Below are positions 52,288 to 60,811 of a DNA stretch of 64,000 nucleotides, in pieces. Each line of letters opens with the position of its first letter. Position 1 is the first letter of the stretch. Position numbers and translations under genes: made by a program. The DNA is from Pseudomonadota bacterium. Lineage in GTDB: Bacteria > Myxococcota_A > Polyangia > GCA-2747355. The notes beneath the pieces were generated by a model. That model did not search any database. It saw nothing but the letters and a program-made list of their open reading frames with translations, and was not told the origin of the DNA. The stretch lies in the NCBI GenBank assembly GCA_016711215.1, contig JADJTL010000002.1, positions 496,001 through 560,000 of the forward strand, written 5' to 3'.

Positions 52288-53757
52288 TCAGCGGCGCCGG
52301 CGTCGACGCCAAAGCAGGCCGACCGCCAGCAGCAGGGCGCTGGCCGCGGCGACCTCCAGCAGGCGCCCGTGGGGCTCACCTACTTCCGCTGGGGCCTCTG
52401 CGAGCGCCCGCAGGCCGTCGTCGCCGCCCTTACAGGCCAGCCCCGGGGCCGGCTTATGCAGCGCATAGCGGTCGAGGATGCGGCCGTCGGCGGCGACGGC
52501 CTCGAGCTGCAGCGTGGTGGCGCTGACCTCGACCCGCAGATAGTGGTGTTCGGTGGAGGCCGCGGGGCGCGTGGCGTCCGTGCCCCCGGCGAAGGGGAGG
52601 GTCTGGGCGCCGCCGCCGCCCGTCGTGACGTAGACCGTTCCCGGGGTACCCGCCGCCACCTTGCAGGGCTCGGCGCCGCTCGGCTCGGCGCTGCTCGGCT
52701 CGGCGCAGCGCGAGGGCGCGAAGCGCTCGTAGAAATGGTTGTGGCCGGCCACGACGAGATCGACGCCGCGGGCGTTGAATACGGGGACGAAGGCGGCGTT
52801 TTGGCCCTGCTCGTTGGGCGGGTGGCCGAAGAGCCCCGCGCGCGTGTAGCTCGGGTAGTGCATGTAGACGAGCTTCCAGCGGCTGCGGCTGGCTGCTAGC
52901 ACGCCGTCGAGCCAGCGCGCCTGGTTGCCGAAGGGACGCGCGCCCTGGGCCGAGCTGGTCAGCGTGCTGACGCTGGCGATGAGCAAGGGGCCGACCTCGA
53001 AGGCCTGGCACTCCTCCAGCGCCTGGCCCGCCTTGGCGCAGGCGGCGGCCGGCTGCTGCAGCAGCTTGCTGTAGTACATCGCGGGGCCGACGCCGGGGCC
53101 GTCGTCGTGGTTGCCGAGCGCGTAGAGCATCGGCAGGGCGTGGCTGAAGCGCTCGGTGGCCTTGAAATACGCGACCCACTGCGCGGGCACCTTGCCGTCG
53201 CTGACGAAGTCCCCCGTGTGCAAGACGAAGCGCGCGTCGTCGGCGACGATACGTTCGAGCAGGCCGAGCCAGCGCTGGCTCGTGCCGCGCGCCGACTCCC
53301 AGCGATCGGCGCGACTGTCGCCGCCGAGGGCGAAGCGAAAGCGCGCGCAGGGGTCGCCGCCCGCCGGCCGACTGCGCAGGCGCCGCTCGGCGCTGAAGCC
53401 GCCGCGGCTATCGCCGACGCGGTAGTAGTAGGGCGTATCGGGCCGCAGCCCGCGCAGCGCCACCTCGCTCTGCACGCCGAAGCCCTCGCCGAGGAAGCGC
53501 AGGCTGCCCCGCGTACGTTGGTCGTAGCGGCCGGGCGTCAGCCCGTAGCGCACCTCGGCGAAGGCCGGCGCCTTGGCGCCGAGCGTGTTCCAGGTGACGC
53601 CGACGCCCGTGGCATCGTCGCCGAGATAGGATAGGCGCAGCCAGCGCGGCTGCGCGGCGGCGCTGGCCGCGGTGAAGCTCGCGCAGCCGAGCAGGAGCAG
53701 CCGCACCGCGGCGTGAGTGACGTAAGTGGCGTAGGTAGAGCGCATCCGCCGCAGCAT
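52288..53757 (-). CDS. secreted purple-acid-phosphatase-like metallophosphoesterase
   Basis: 489 residues from the ATG at 53757 (an ATG at 53745 is possible). A signal peptide (about 15-35) is followed by an FN3-like N-terminal domain as in purple acid phosphatases (LRLSYLGDDATGVGVTWNTLG ... LRGLRPDTPYYYRVGD), then the calcineurin-like catalytic domain with GGDSRADRW, HTGDFVSDG, ALGNHDDG, MHYPSY and VVAGHNHFYER, all metal-ligand positions. A short AEPS/AEPSG repeat (9/15-bp) interrupts the domain near 370-383. The protein ends in a hydrophobic helix and Arg-rich tail (LLEVAAASALLLAVGLLWRRRRRR), a sorting-type anchor common in myxobacteria. Predicted periplasmic or surface-anchored. Confidence 0.88.
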   Translation of the reverse strand: MLRRMRSTYATYVTHAAVRLLLLGCASFTAASAAAQPRWLRLSYLGDDATGVGVTWNTLGAKAPAFAEVRYGLTPGRYDQRTRGSLRFLGEGFGVQSEVALRGLRPDTPYYYRVGDSRGGFSAERRLRSRPAGGDPCARFRFALGGDSRADRWESARGTSQRWLGLLERIVADDARFVLHTGDFVSDGKVPAQWVAYFKATERFSHALPMLYALGNHDDGPGVGPAMYYSKLLQQPAAACAKAGQALEECQAFEVGPLLIASVSTLTSSAQGARPFGNQARWLDGVLAASRSRWKLVYMHYPSYTRAGLFGHPPNEQGQNAAFVPVFNARGVDLVVAGHNHFYERFAPSRCAEPSSAEPSGAEPCKVAAGTPGTVYVTTGGGGAQTLPFAGGTDATRPAASTEHHYLRVEVSATTLQLEAVAADGRILDRYALHKPAPGLACKGGDDGLRALAEAPAEVGEPHGRLLEVAAASALLLAVGLLWRRRRRR

Positions 53758-53889
53758 AGACGCCCCCGCGCCCTCGCGCACGCGCCCCGTCGACGCACGC
53801 GCCCCGCTGACGAGCACGCCCCGCGCTGCTACGCTGGCGCGCTGCGCGCTCGCTCAGGCACGGACCTGTAGAGAACAAAGGAGTCGAAG

Positions 53890-54168
53890 ATGTGGCATCG
53901 CCTGTTCGGGCCCTGCTTCGTGCTGATGCTCGCCAGCGGCCTCGTCGCGCTGCACGCCGGCGGCGGCTGTGCCCCTCTGCGCAAGGACCAGACAGTCTGC
54001 GCGCCCGATCGCCGACTGCGCTGTGTCGGCACCGCGAGCTGCGCCTGGGATCGTCAGCGCCATTGTCGCAGCTGCCAGTGCGACGCGCTGCAAGCCGTCC
54101 CCCGCCCTCCGCCGCCGGATCGCCCGCAACCCGCCGGCGCCGAGCCCCCAACCGCGCCGTGGCCCTGA
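53890..54168 (+). CDS. small Cys-rich lipoprotein-like secreted protein
   Basis: 92 residues, preceded by AAGGAG six bases before the ATG. A hydrophobic signal segment (LFGPCFVLMLASGLVALHAGGGC) ends at a Cys that may be lipidated. The following 45 residues contain seven Cys (CAPDRRLRCVGTASC, CRSCQC) and the tail is Pro-rich. I recognise no family. It lies divergent from the phosphoesterase and upstream of serA. Confidence 0.6.
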   Translation: MWHRLFGPCFVLMLASGLVALHAGGGCAPLRKDQTVCAPDRRLRCVGTASCAWDRQRHCRSCQCDALQAVPRPPPPDRPQPAGAEPPTAPWP

Positions 54169-54291
54169 GCGCCACTACTAACAGTGGGCGGCGCTCCCCA
54201 GCTGGCGATCCACCAGCCCCGCGCGCGGCCCTTTCCGGCGGCGCGTGACTGCGCTAGGGTCCGCCTGCCCGTCGTGGGTTGGAGGAGCCCG

Positions 54292-55173
54292 ATGCTGATA
54301 TTGTTGGCCGATTCGTTCGATGCCTCGCTACCCGAGCGGCTCAAGACCTACGGCGAGGTGACCGACGACGTGGGTCGTCTGGCCGAGGCCGAGGTGCTCT
54401 TGATTCGCAGCAAGACCAAGGCGACGCGCGACTATCTCGAGCGCGCGCCGCGGCTGAAGCTGATCATCCGGGGCGGCGTCGGGCTCGATAACGTCGATCG
54501 CGAGCACGCCAAGGCGCGTGGCATTCGCGTCGACAATACGCCCGAGGCCTCCACCGTCGCCGTCGCCGAGTTCGCGCTGACGCTGATGCTGGCGGCGATC
54601 AACCACGTCGTCGCGGGCCACAATGGCATGCTGCAGGGGAAGTTCCTCAAGAAGGAGCTCAAGCGCAGCGAGCTCTGCGGCAAGACGCTCGGGCTGATCG
54701 GCGTCGGTCGCATCGGCACGGCGGTGGCGCAGCGGGCCAAGGCCTTCGGCATGCGCGTCGTCGGCTACGACCCGCTCGTCAAGACCAACGCGGAGGTCGA
54801 GCTGCTCGAGCTCGATGCCCTGCTCACCGCCGCCGACGTGCTCTCGCTGCACGCGCCGCTGACGCCGGAGACCCGCGGGATGCTCAATGACGAGCGTCTC
54901 GGGCGGACGAAGCCCGGCGTGGTGATCGTCAACACCGGTCGCGGTGGCTGCGTCGACGAGCCGGCGATGGCCGCCGCGCTGCAGCGCGGGCAGGTGCGCT
55001 CTTACGCCACGGACGTATGGACCAGCGATCCGCCGCCTGCGGACTGCCCGCTGGTCGGGCTGCCCGGGGTGTTGATGGCGCCGCACCTCGGGGCCTCGAG
55101 CAAAGAGAACCTGTTGCGCATCGGCGATGAGGTCGTGCAAAAGATCGCCGCCTACGACAGGGAGCGCCGCTGA
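54292..55173 (+). CDS. D-3-phosphoglycerate dehydrogenase, short form
   Basis: 293 residues from the ATG at 54292, preceded by GGAGG. A D-isomer-specific 2-hydroxyacid dehydrogenase: the Rossmann GxGxxG as GLIGVGRIGTAVAQRA (about 133-148), the catalytic Arg (VNTGRGGCVDE), Glu and His (PHLGASSKEN near the end). No ACT or other regulatory domain follows, so it is a short SerA. Its context immediately before serC indicates the first step of serine biosynthesis rather than hydroxypyruvate reduction. Confidence 0.9.
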   Translation: MLILLADSFDASLPERLKTYGEVTDDVGRLAEAEVLLIRSKTKATRDYLERAPRLKLIIRGGVGLDNVDREHAKARGIRVDNTPEASTVAVAEFALTLMLAAINHVVAGHNGMLQGKFLKKELKRSELCGKTLGLIGVGRIGTAVAQRAKAFGMRVVGYDPLVKTNAEVELLELDALLTAADVLSLHAPLTPETRGMLNDERLGRTKPGVVIVNTGRGGCVDEPAMAAALQRGQVRSYATDVWTSDPPPADCPLVGLPGVLMAPHLGASSKENLLRIGDEVVQKIAAYDRERR

Positions 55174-55288
55174 AGCGAGACGCTGAGTCGAAGAGCCGAG
55201 CCATCGGAAGGCCGAGGCGTCGGTCCGCCCTCAGGCGGCCGCGGCGCCGCTGTTGCCCGTCCTGTTGAGTTGCCCAAGGAGCAGGTTC

Positions 55289-56383
55289 ATGAAACGCGCC
55301 CTCAATTTTGGTCCTGGTCCCTCGGCCCTGCCGCTGAGCGTGCTGCAGGAGACCGCGGCCGAGTGGCTCGACTTCGCTGGCACGGGGATGTCCGTGCTCG
55401 AGGTCAGCCACCGCGGTCCCGACTACGACGCGGTGCATCGGGACGCGCAGACGCGGCTCAAGCGGCTGCTCGGCCTCGGCGACGACTACACGGTGCTGAT
55501 GGTCGGCGGCGGCGCGAGCACCCAGTTCGCCGCCGTGCCGCTCAACCTGCTGCATCCGGGGCAGACGGCGGACTACCTCGTCACCGGTTCGTGGGCCAAG
55601 AAGGCCTACAAAGAGGCCCAGCTCTTCGGCACCGTCAACCTCGCGGCCGACACCGCGGACGCCAGCGCGGGCGGTGCCTACTGCCGCGTGCCGCGGCCCG
55701 AGGAGTGCCTCTTCACCCCCGGCGCGGCCTACGTGCACCTGACCTCGAACAACACGATCGCCGGCTCGCAGTATGCGGCCTTTCCGCAACCCGCGGCGCC
55801 GCTCGTCGCGGACATGTCCTCGGACCTGCTCGGTCGCCCGATCGACGCGCGCGCCTTCGCCCTGATCTACGCCGGAGCGCAGAAGAACCTCGGCCCCGCC
55901 GGCGCCACCGTCGTGATCATCCGTCAGGAGCTGCTCGAGCGCTGCCGCAGCGGAATACCGACGATGCTGCACTACCCGACGCTGGCGAAGGCCGAGTCGC
56001 TGCACAACACGCCGCCGTGCTTTGCCATCTACCTGATGGCCAAGGTCTTCAAGTGGGTCGAGGCGCAGGGTGGTGTCGAGGGCATGGGCCGCCGCAACCA
56101 GCAGAAGGCCGACGTGCTCTACGGCGCGATCGACCGCCACGCGGGCTTCTACCGGGCGCCCGTCGACAAGGACAGCCGCTCGACGATGAACGTCGTCTTC
56201 CGCCTGCCCAGCGAAGCGCTGGAGCAGCGCTTCGTCAGCGAGGCCAAGGCGCAGGCGATGGTGGGGCTCAAGGGTCATCGCAGCGTCGGTGGCATCCGCG
56301 CGTCGATCTACAACGGTGTCGAGCCCGCCTGGGTCGAGGCCCTCGCCTCCTTCATGGAGCAGTTCGCGCGCCAGCACGGCTAG
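55289..56383 (+). CDS. serC: phosphoserine aminotransferase
   Basis: 364 residues from the ATG at 55289 (AAGGAG upstream). A class V PLP aminotransferase converting 3-phosphohydroxypyruvate to phosphoserine, and also acting in pyridoxal-phosphate synthesis upstream of PdxA. Motifs are LNFGPGPSALPLSVL at the start, SVLEVSHRG, MVGGGASTQFA, TGSWAKKAYKEA, VHLTSNNTIAGSQY, MSSDLLGRPID, AGAQKNLGPAGATVVI with the Schiff-base Lys, and GHRSVGGIRASIYNGV at the end. It follows the dehydrogenase by 115 bp. Confidence 0.97.
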   Translation: MKRALNFGPGPSALPLSVLQETAAEWLDFAGTGMSVLEVSHRGPDYDAVHRDAQTRLKRLLGLGDDYTVLMVGGGASTQFAAVPLNLLHPGQTADYLVTGSWAKKAYKEAQLFGTVNLAADTADASAGGAYCRVPRPEECLFTPGAAYVHLTSNNTIAGSQYAAFPQPAAPLVADMSSDLLGRPIDARAFALIYAGAQKNLGPAGATVVIIRQELLERCRSGIPTMLHYPTLAKAESLHNTPPCFAIYLMAKVFKWVEAQGGVEGMGRRNQQKADVLYGAIDRHAGFYRAPVDKDSRSTMNVVFRLPSEALEQRFVSEAKAQAMVGLKGHRSVGGIRASIYNGVEPAWVEALASFMEQFARQHG

Positions 56384-56467
56384 TCCCGGCCTCCGGCGCT
56401 TGCTGACGCCGCGGCGCCCGCGAAATCTCCGCGCGACCGGCCCCCTTCGCTACTCCGTGCTTTCGAC

Positions 56468-56473
56468 TATAAT
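56468..56473 (+). promoter_or_regulatory. perfect TATAAT -10 six bases before the cpaB start
   Basis: TATAAT at 56468-56473, then cgccgc and the ATG at 56480. It is identical in spacing and in the following CGCC to the site before the lipoprotein gene at 43582. No obvious -35 is seen. Leaderless transcription of cpaB is likely. Confidence 0.5.
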
Positions 56474-56479
56474 CGCCGC

Positions 56480-57286
56480 ATGCTGAAGCGTTACGCCCCA
56501 CTCCTGGTGGCCCTGGCTCTCGCCACCCTCGCCGTCGTCCTCGTGCTCTACCAGGTCCGCGCTTACAAGCGCGAGGCCACCGCCGGCTGGGAGCTGGAGA
56601 AGGTCCTCGTCGCGGCCACCGACCTGCAGCCCGGCGCGCCGCTCAATCCCAACGTCGTGCGCGTCGGCGAGATGCCGCGCAAGTTCGTCTACGACAGCGT
56701 GCTCGGTCCCGCCGACAGCGAGTTCGCCTTTGGCCGCGAGGTCGTCGTGCCGCTCAAGGCGGGCGAGCCGATTCACTGGTACCAGCTCCGCGGCGTCCGC
56801 GCGCTCGAGCAGCTCGCCAAGGCCGTGCCGCGGCGTCAACGCGCGATCAGCATCAGCGTCACCGAGCGCTCGGCGGTCGGGCATTGGCTTCGCCCCAACG
56901 ACACGGTCGACGTGATGGGGAGCTTTCGCGATCCAGCGTCGAGCGAGATGGTCGTGGTCACGCTGCTGCAAAACATCATCGTGCTCGCCACCGGGCAGAC
57001 CACCGGCTCGACGCAGGGCATCGAGTCCGACACGCAGTACTCGACCGTAACGCTGCTCGTCGATCCCGAGGAGGCCGAGGTGCTGGTTTTGGCGCAGGAG
57101 CTCGGCTCGCTCTACTTCTCGCTGCGCAACATCGAGGACATGGATGTGCTCGACGAGGAGAAGCGCGGCCGCACCACGCTCAGCTCGCTCTTGGCGGGCG
57201 AGCGGCTCAAGCAGGCGCGCGAGCGGCGCTACCGCCAGAACGTGATCATCCAGCGCGGGCTCCCGGGTGATCGGCGTGGACGCTGA
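56480..57286 (+). CDS. cpaB: Flp/Tad pilus assembly protein CpaB (RcpC)
   Basis: 268 residues. A single membrane helix at the N-terminus (about 7-25) anchors a periplasmic part. It contains an SAF-like domain (about 38-100: LEKVLVAATDLQPGAPLNPNVVRVGEMP) and the RcpC C-terminal domain (about 115-220: RAISISVTERSAVGHWLRPNDTVDVMGSF, YSTVTLLVDPEEAEVLVLAQELG). CpaB acts with the CpaC secretin in Tad pilus secretion. Here cpaC, tadZ and tadA (cpaF) do not follow; tadB does, after 168 bp. Confidence 0.9.
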   Translation: MLKRYAPLLVALALATLAVVLVLYQVRAYKREATAGWELEKVLVAATDLQPGAPLNPNVVRVGEMPRKFVYDSVLGPADSEFAFGREVVVPLKAGEPIHWYQLRGVRALEQLAKAVPRRQRAISISVTERSAVGHWLRPNDTVDVMGSFRDPASSEMVVVTLLQNIIVLATGQTTGSTQGIESDTQYSTVTLLVDPEEAEVLVLAQELGSLYFSLRNIEDMDVLDEEKRGRTTLSSLLAGERLKQARERRYRQNVIIQRGLPGDRRGR

Positions 57287-57320
57287 CCATCACCTCACCC
57301 AGGGCCAGCGCAGCCAGCCC

Positions 57321-57368
57321 CGCAGGCCTCACCGCAGGCCTCGCCGCAGGCCTCGCCGCAGGCCTTGG
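57321..57368. repeat. 12-bp tandem repeat, four copies, between cpaB and tadB
   Basis: cgcaggcctcac/cgc units at 57321-57332, 57333-57344, 57345-57356 and 57357-57368 with small differences. It lies in the 168-bp gap where cpaC-tadZ-tadA would be expected in a complete locus. Confidence 0.8.
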
Positions 57369-57454
57369 CCGCTGCGGCCCAGCGACCCGGACCAGGCGAT
57401 GACAGCAGCCTGCTCCAATCGGCGCTGCCCGCTCGACGCTGCCCTGAGGCGCCA

Positions 57455-58297
57455 ATGATCGGGCTGATCGTCCTCGCTGTCTTCGGCGCCGTGGCGTTGT
57501 TGGTGCTGGTCGTGTCCAGCGTCGCGGCCCATGGCCTGCGCATCTATGAGGAGCGCTACCTCGCCCACGGCACCAGCTCGCTGGGGGAGATGTTCATCTT
57601 CATCCAGCCACGGCAGCTGCTCGTGCTCACGCTCAGCGTCGCCGTCGTCGGCGGGCTGCTCGGTTGGCTGCTGATGCATTGGTTCATCGGCCTGGTGCTG
57701 GTGCTGGCGGGGCTGACCGCGCCGCGTGCGGCGATCAAGCACCTGCGGCGCAAGCGCGTCCGCGCCTTCGATCGCCAGCTCGGGGATGCGCTGGTGCGGA
57801 TGGCGGCCGCCTTCCGAGCCGGGCTGACCCTGGCCCAGGCGATGGACACCCTGTCGCAGGAGACCCCGCCGCCGCTCGGTGAGGAGTTCAAGCTGGCGGT
57901 GCGCGAGCTGACGCTCGGCGTGGCGCAGGACCAGGCGCTGGTCAACCTCGGCGAGCGCGTCGGGTCGGAGAGCCTCAAGCTGGTGGTGACGGCGACCAAC
58001 ATCGCCCGTCAGCTCGGAGCCAACCTGGCGGAGATGTACGACATCATCTCGGACGCGATTCGCGAGCGCTTTCAGATCGAGAGCAAGGTGGACGCGCTGA
58101 CGGCGATGGGTCGGATGCAGAGCTGGATCATCGGGCTGATGCCCGGCGCCGTCGGCGTCGCCTTCTACTTCATGCGGCGCGATCTGATGGAGCCGATGCT
58201 CGGCTCGGCCTTCGGCGTGACCCTCGTCGCTGCGGTGTTGCTGATGGAGCTGGTGGGGCTCTGGCTGATTCGTCGCATGACCGAGATCGAGTTCTAA
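57455..58297 (+). CDS. tadB: Tad pilus inner-membrane protein TadB
   Basis: 280 residues from the ATG at 57455 (GAGG upstream). A type II secretion F-domain protein: helices near the N-terminus (about 3-24, 48-88), the cytosolic helical domain (RQLGDALVRMAAAFRAGLTLAQAMDTLSQETPPP, the conserved family core), and C-terminal helices (about 225-275). TadB and TadC form the platform of the Tad pilus with the TadA ATPase, which is not present here. The stop overlaps a small ORF by TAATG. Confidence 0.92.
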   Translation: MIGLIVLAVFGAVALLVLVVSSVAAHGLRIYEERYLAHGTSSLGEMFIFIQPRQLLVLTLSVAVVGGLLGWLLMHWFIGLVLVLAGLTAPRAAIKHLRRKRVRAFDRQLGDALVRMAAAFRAGLTLAQAMDTLSQETPPPLGEEFKLAVRELTLGVAQDQALVNLGERVGSESLKLVVTATNIARQLGANLAEMYDIISDAIRERFQIESKVDALTAMGRMQSWIIGLMPGAVGVAFYFMRRDLMEPMLGSAFGVTLVAAVLLMELVGLWLIRRMTEIEF

Positions 58298-58446
58298 TGC
58301 TGGACGACGTGGAACGAGCGCCAGGCGCAGCAGCAGCTCAGGGCGAGGCGCAGGGCGCCCGACGAGGCACAGCGCAGGTTCGCGTCGTGACCGGCCGCGC
58401 CCCGCGCGGGGCGAGCGGCGCTGCGCTGCCACGAGACAGGCATTAA
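58297..58446 (+). CDS. small open frame between tadB and tadC
   Basis: 49 codons starting at an ATG whose A is the last base of the tadB stop (TAATG), a typical translational-coupling overlap, and ending nine bases before tadC. The peptide (MLDDVERAPGAAAAQGEAQG... ) is Ala/Arg/Gly-rich and unrecognised. It could be a real small protein, a coupling peptide, or chance in high-GC DNA. Confidence 0.3.
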   Translation: MLDDVERAPGAAAAQGEAQGARRGTAQVRVVTGRAPRGASGAALPRDRH

Positions 58447-58455
58447 GGGCCCCCG

Positions 58456-59400
58456 ATGCTCAGCGCAATCGTCCTTTCCCTGATCATGGCGGCGGTGGGT
58501 GGAGCGGCCTTCCTGATCGCGCTCTTCGTCGCCGGGACGGTCGCGCGCTCGGCGCTGTTGCTCGAGGCCCGCGAGCGCGTGGTGGCCCAGCGCGCCGCCG
58601 AGGCCGGCCCGAGCGTGGCGCCCGCTGGAGGCCGATTGCGGGCGTCCTGGGTCGGGCGTTGGACGCTGGCCTTGCGCGACGTCGCCTTGCAGCGCCTCGG
58701 CAATAGCGTGCGGCCGCTGCTCACGCCGCGCCTGGCGCGCTGGCTGCAAAAGCGCTTCCTCACGCTTGGACGTCCGGACTATCGCCCGGAGGACTTCGCG
58801 GCGGCGATGCTCGTCTCCGCGGTCTTCTTCGGGCTGCTGGCGCTCTTGGCCCTGGCGATGCTGCGGCGCCCGCTGCTGCCGGCGCTGGCCATCGCCGTGC
58901 TCGGCCTGGGGTTTCCGCTGGTCTGGCTGCGCGATCAGACGATCCGCCGCCACCGCGCGATCCGCCGGGCGCTGCCCTATCACCTCGACCTGCTCACGCT
59001 CTCCGTCGAGGCCGGGCTCGACTTTGGTCAGGCGCTGGGTACGGTCGTCGAGCGCGGTCAGCCGGGCCCGCTGAACGAGGAGATCGCGCTCACCCTCAAC
59101 GAGATGCGCCTCGGCAAGACGCGGGAGGATGCGCTGCGCGCGCTCGGCGAGCGGGTGCAGCTCAGCGAGCTGAGCAACTTCCTCTCCAACCTGATTCAGG
59201 TCGACAAGCTCGGCACCTCGCTCGGTCGCGTGCTCCGCATCCAGAGCACGCAGCTCCGGGTGGCACGCATGCATCGCGCGGAGAAGGAGGCCAATCAGGC
59301 GCCAGTGCGGCTGCTCTTGCCCTTGGTGCTCTGCTTCTTTCCGACGCTCTTCATGATCCTCTTCGGCCCGATCGTCTACCGCTTCATCTACGGTGGTTGA
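58456..59400 (+). CDS. tadC: Tad pilus inner-membrane protein TadC
   Basis: 314 residues. An N-terminal helix (about 3-28), two further helices (about 115-160), the F-domain core (AIRRALPYHLDLLTLSVEAGLDFGQALGTVVERGQPG) and a C-terminal helix (about 283-310, ending in FIYGG). It pairs with TadB in the pilus platform. The next gene starts at a GTG eight bases before this stop. Confidence 0.92.
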   Translation: MLSAIVLSLIMAAVGGAAFLIALFVAGTVARSALLLEARERVVAQRAAEAGPSVAPAGGRLRASWVGRWTLALRDVALQRLGNSVRPLLTPRLARWLQKRFLTLGRPDYRPEDFAAAMLVSAVFFGLLALLALAMLRRPLLPALAIAVLGLGFPLVWLRDQTIRRHRAIRRALPYHLDLLTLSVEAGLDFGQALGTVVERGQPGPLNEEIALTLNEMRLGKTREDALRALGERVQLSELSNFLSNLIQVDKLGTSLGRVLRIQSTQLRVARMHRAEKEANQAPVRLLLPLVLCFFPTLFMILFGPIVYRFIYGG

Positions 59401-60742
59401 CGTGGCGCCGCGCGGACGACGTGAAGCACAGGGGGCCACGAACCGCGCGTCGGGCGCGTCGGGCGCGTCGCCGCGTGCGCGGGTCGCGGCGCTCGCCCGC
59501 ACGGGCTTCGTGCTGCGCATGGTCGAGGGCGCACAGGTCGGCCTCGAGTACGCCTTCGAGCGGCAGGCGACGATCGGCAGGACCGACGAGAACGACATCG
59601 TCCTGGTCGAGCCGGGCCTCTCGCGGCGCCACCTGCGCATCTATGATTCGCACGGCGCCTATGTGCTCGAGGACCTCGGCAGCGCCAACGGCACGCGCCT
59701 CAATGGCGAGCGCGTCGCCGGTCTCGAGGTCCTGCGTGAGGGCGACCACATCACGCTGGCGCAGAGCACCTTCCGCTTCTCGTTGATCACGCCGCCGCTC
59801 GGCGAGCCGACCCAACAGGTGCGCTTCACGGGCTCCCAGCTCCGCCGCCTCGACGTCTCAAGTGTGCGCAAGGCCGGCGCCGGTGAGCGCTGGTGGCGCA
59901 GACGCGGCGCCTGGCTGGCGCTCGCGGCCCTCGCCTTGCTCGGTGGCGGGCTGGCTGCATGGTTGCTGCTGCGGGCCGGCGGCACGCTGCTGCAGCGCGC
60001 CGACCGCTCCGACGAGCCGGTGACCTACGCCGACGACGAGATCTTTTTCCGCAGCGTCTTCGGCTACGGCGAAACCGATCGCGCCCATCGTTCGCGCCTG
60101 ATCGTGCGCTTCCGGCACCTCGCCGGGCGCGTCACCCTGGAGTACGGCGCCTGGGGCGTGGACAAGCTGGGTGAGCTGGTCATCGAGCTCAACGGCAAGC
60201 CGGTCGGCGAGGTGCCACTGACGCTGATGCGCTGGACCTACGGGCTGAAGCTGGTCTTGCCCGCGACGCTGCTGCAGCGCGGCGAGAACACCCTCGTCTT
60301 CCGCAATACGCGCGAGCCGAGCGAGGACGAGCGCTGGGAGATCTGCTTCCTCCAGCTGCGCCAGGAGGTCTTGCCGCCGCCCGATGCAGCCCAGGCGCGG
60401 CGCTTGTTCGAGCTGGGCCGGCAGGCCTGGAATGAACGCGACATCGAGCCCAGCAACATGTCCACGGCGCTGACGCGCTTTCGCCGGGCGCGCGATCTGC
60501 TGGAGGGCCTCAGGGAGCGGCCGGCGATCTACCTCGAGGCGCTCGACTACATCGACAAGGTCGACAAGGCCTTGACCGTGCGCTTTCAGGAGGGTCTGTT
60601 CTCGGCGCAGCGCGCGATGCGCGTCGAGGGCGACCGCGCGTCGGCCCGGGCGCTGATCGCCCATACCCTGCGCCACTTTGCCCGCGACGACTACCGCTAC
60701 CGCGAGCTCACGCGCCTGCTCGACGCGCTCGGCGAGGAGTAG
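59393..60742 (+). CDS. FHA-domain membrane protein
   Basis: 449 residues from the GTG at 59393, overlapping the tadC stop by 8 bp. After a basic Ala/Arg/Ser-rich N-region comes an FHA domain (about 40-125): VLRMVEGAQVGLEYAF, IGRTDENDIVLVEPGLSRRHLRIYD, LGSANGTRLNGERV, all phosphothreonine-binding positions. A membrane helix (about 178-197) separates it from a periplasmic part that starts at about 205 with beta strands (DEPVTYADDEIFFRSVFGYGETD) and continues to an Ala/Leu/Glu/Arg helical C-terminus. FHA proteins coupled to secretion and pilus loci usually tie assembly to Ser/Thr kinases. Probably co-transcribed with tadBC. Confidence 0.85.
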   Translation: MVDVAPRGRREAQGATNRASGASGASPRARVAALARTGFVLRMVEGAQVGLEYAFERQATIGRTDENDIVLVEPGLSRRHLRIYDSHGAYVLEDLGSANGTRLNGERVAGLEVLREGDHITLAQSTFRFSLITPPLGEPTQQVRFTGSQLRRLDVSSVRKAGAGERWWRRRGAWLALAALALLGGGLAAWLLLRAGGTLLQRADRSDEPVTYADDEIFFRSVFGYGETDRAHRSRLIVRFRHLAGRVTLEYGAWGVDKLGELVIELNGKPVGEVPLTLMRWTYGLKLVLPATLLQRGENTLVFRNTREPSEDERWEICFLQLRQEVLPPPDAAQARRLFELGRQAWNERDIEPSNMSTALTRFRRARDLLEGLRERPAIYLEALDYIDKVDKALTVRFQEGLFSAQRAMRVEGDRASARALIAHTLRHFARDDYRYRELTRLLDALGEE

Positions 60743-60798
60743 GCGCGGCAGGCGCTTCGGGGCGCGAGCTGACGCAGCTTCGCCAAGGATTCCGAGCC

Positions 60799-60804
60799 TA
60801 TAAA
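60799..60804 (+). promoter_or_regulatory. TATAAA -10 candidate seven bases before the second FHA gene
   Basis: TATAAA at 60799-60804, then seven bases to the ATG at 60812. Same position relative to a start codon as the sites at 43570 and 56468, supporting the 60812 start. Confidence 0.4.
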
Positions 60805-60811
60805 GCGGCGG

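Noticed and set aside
58294..59640. Long minus-strand frame antisense to tadC and the FHA gene
   Set aside because: Gln/Arg/His-rich shadow frame; the plus-strand genes are clear.
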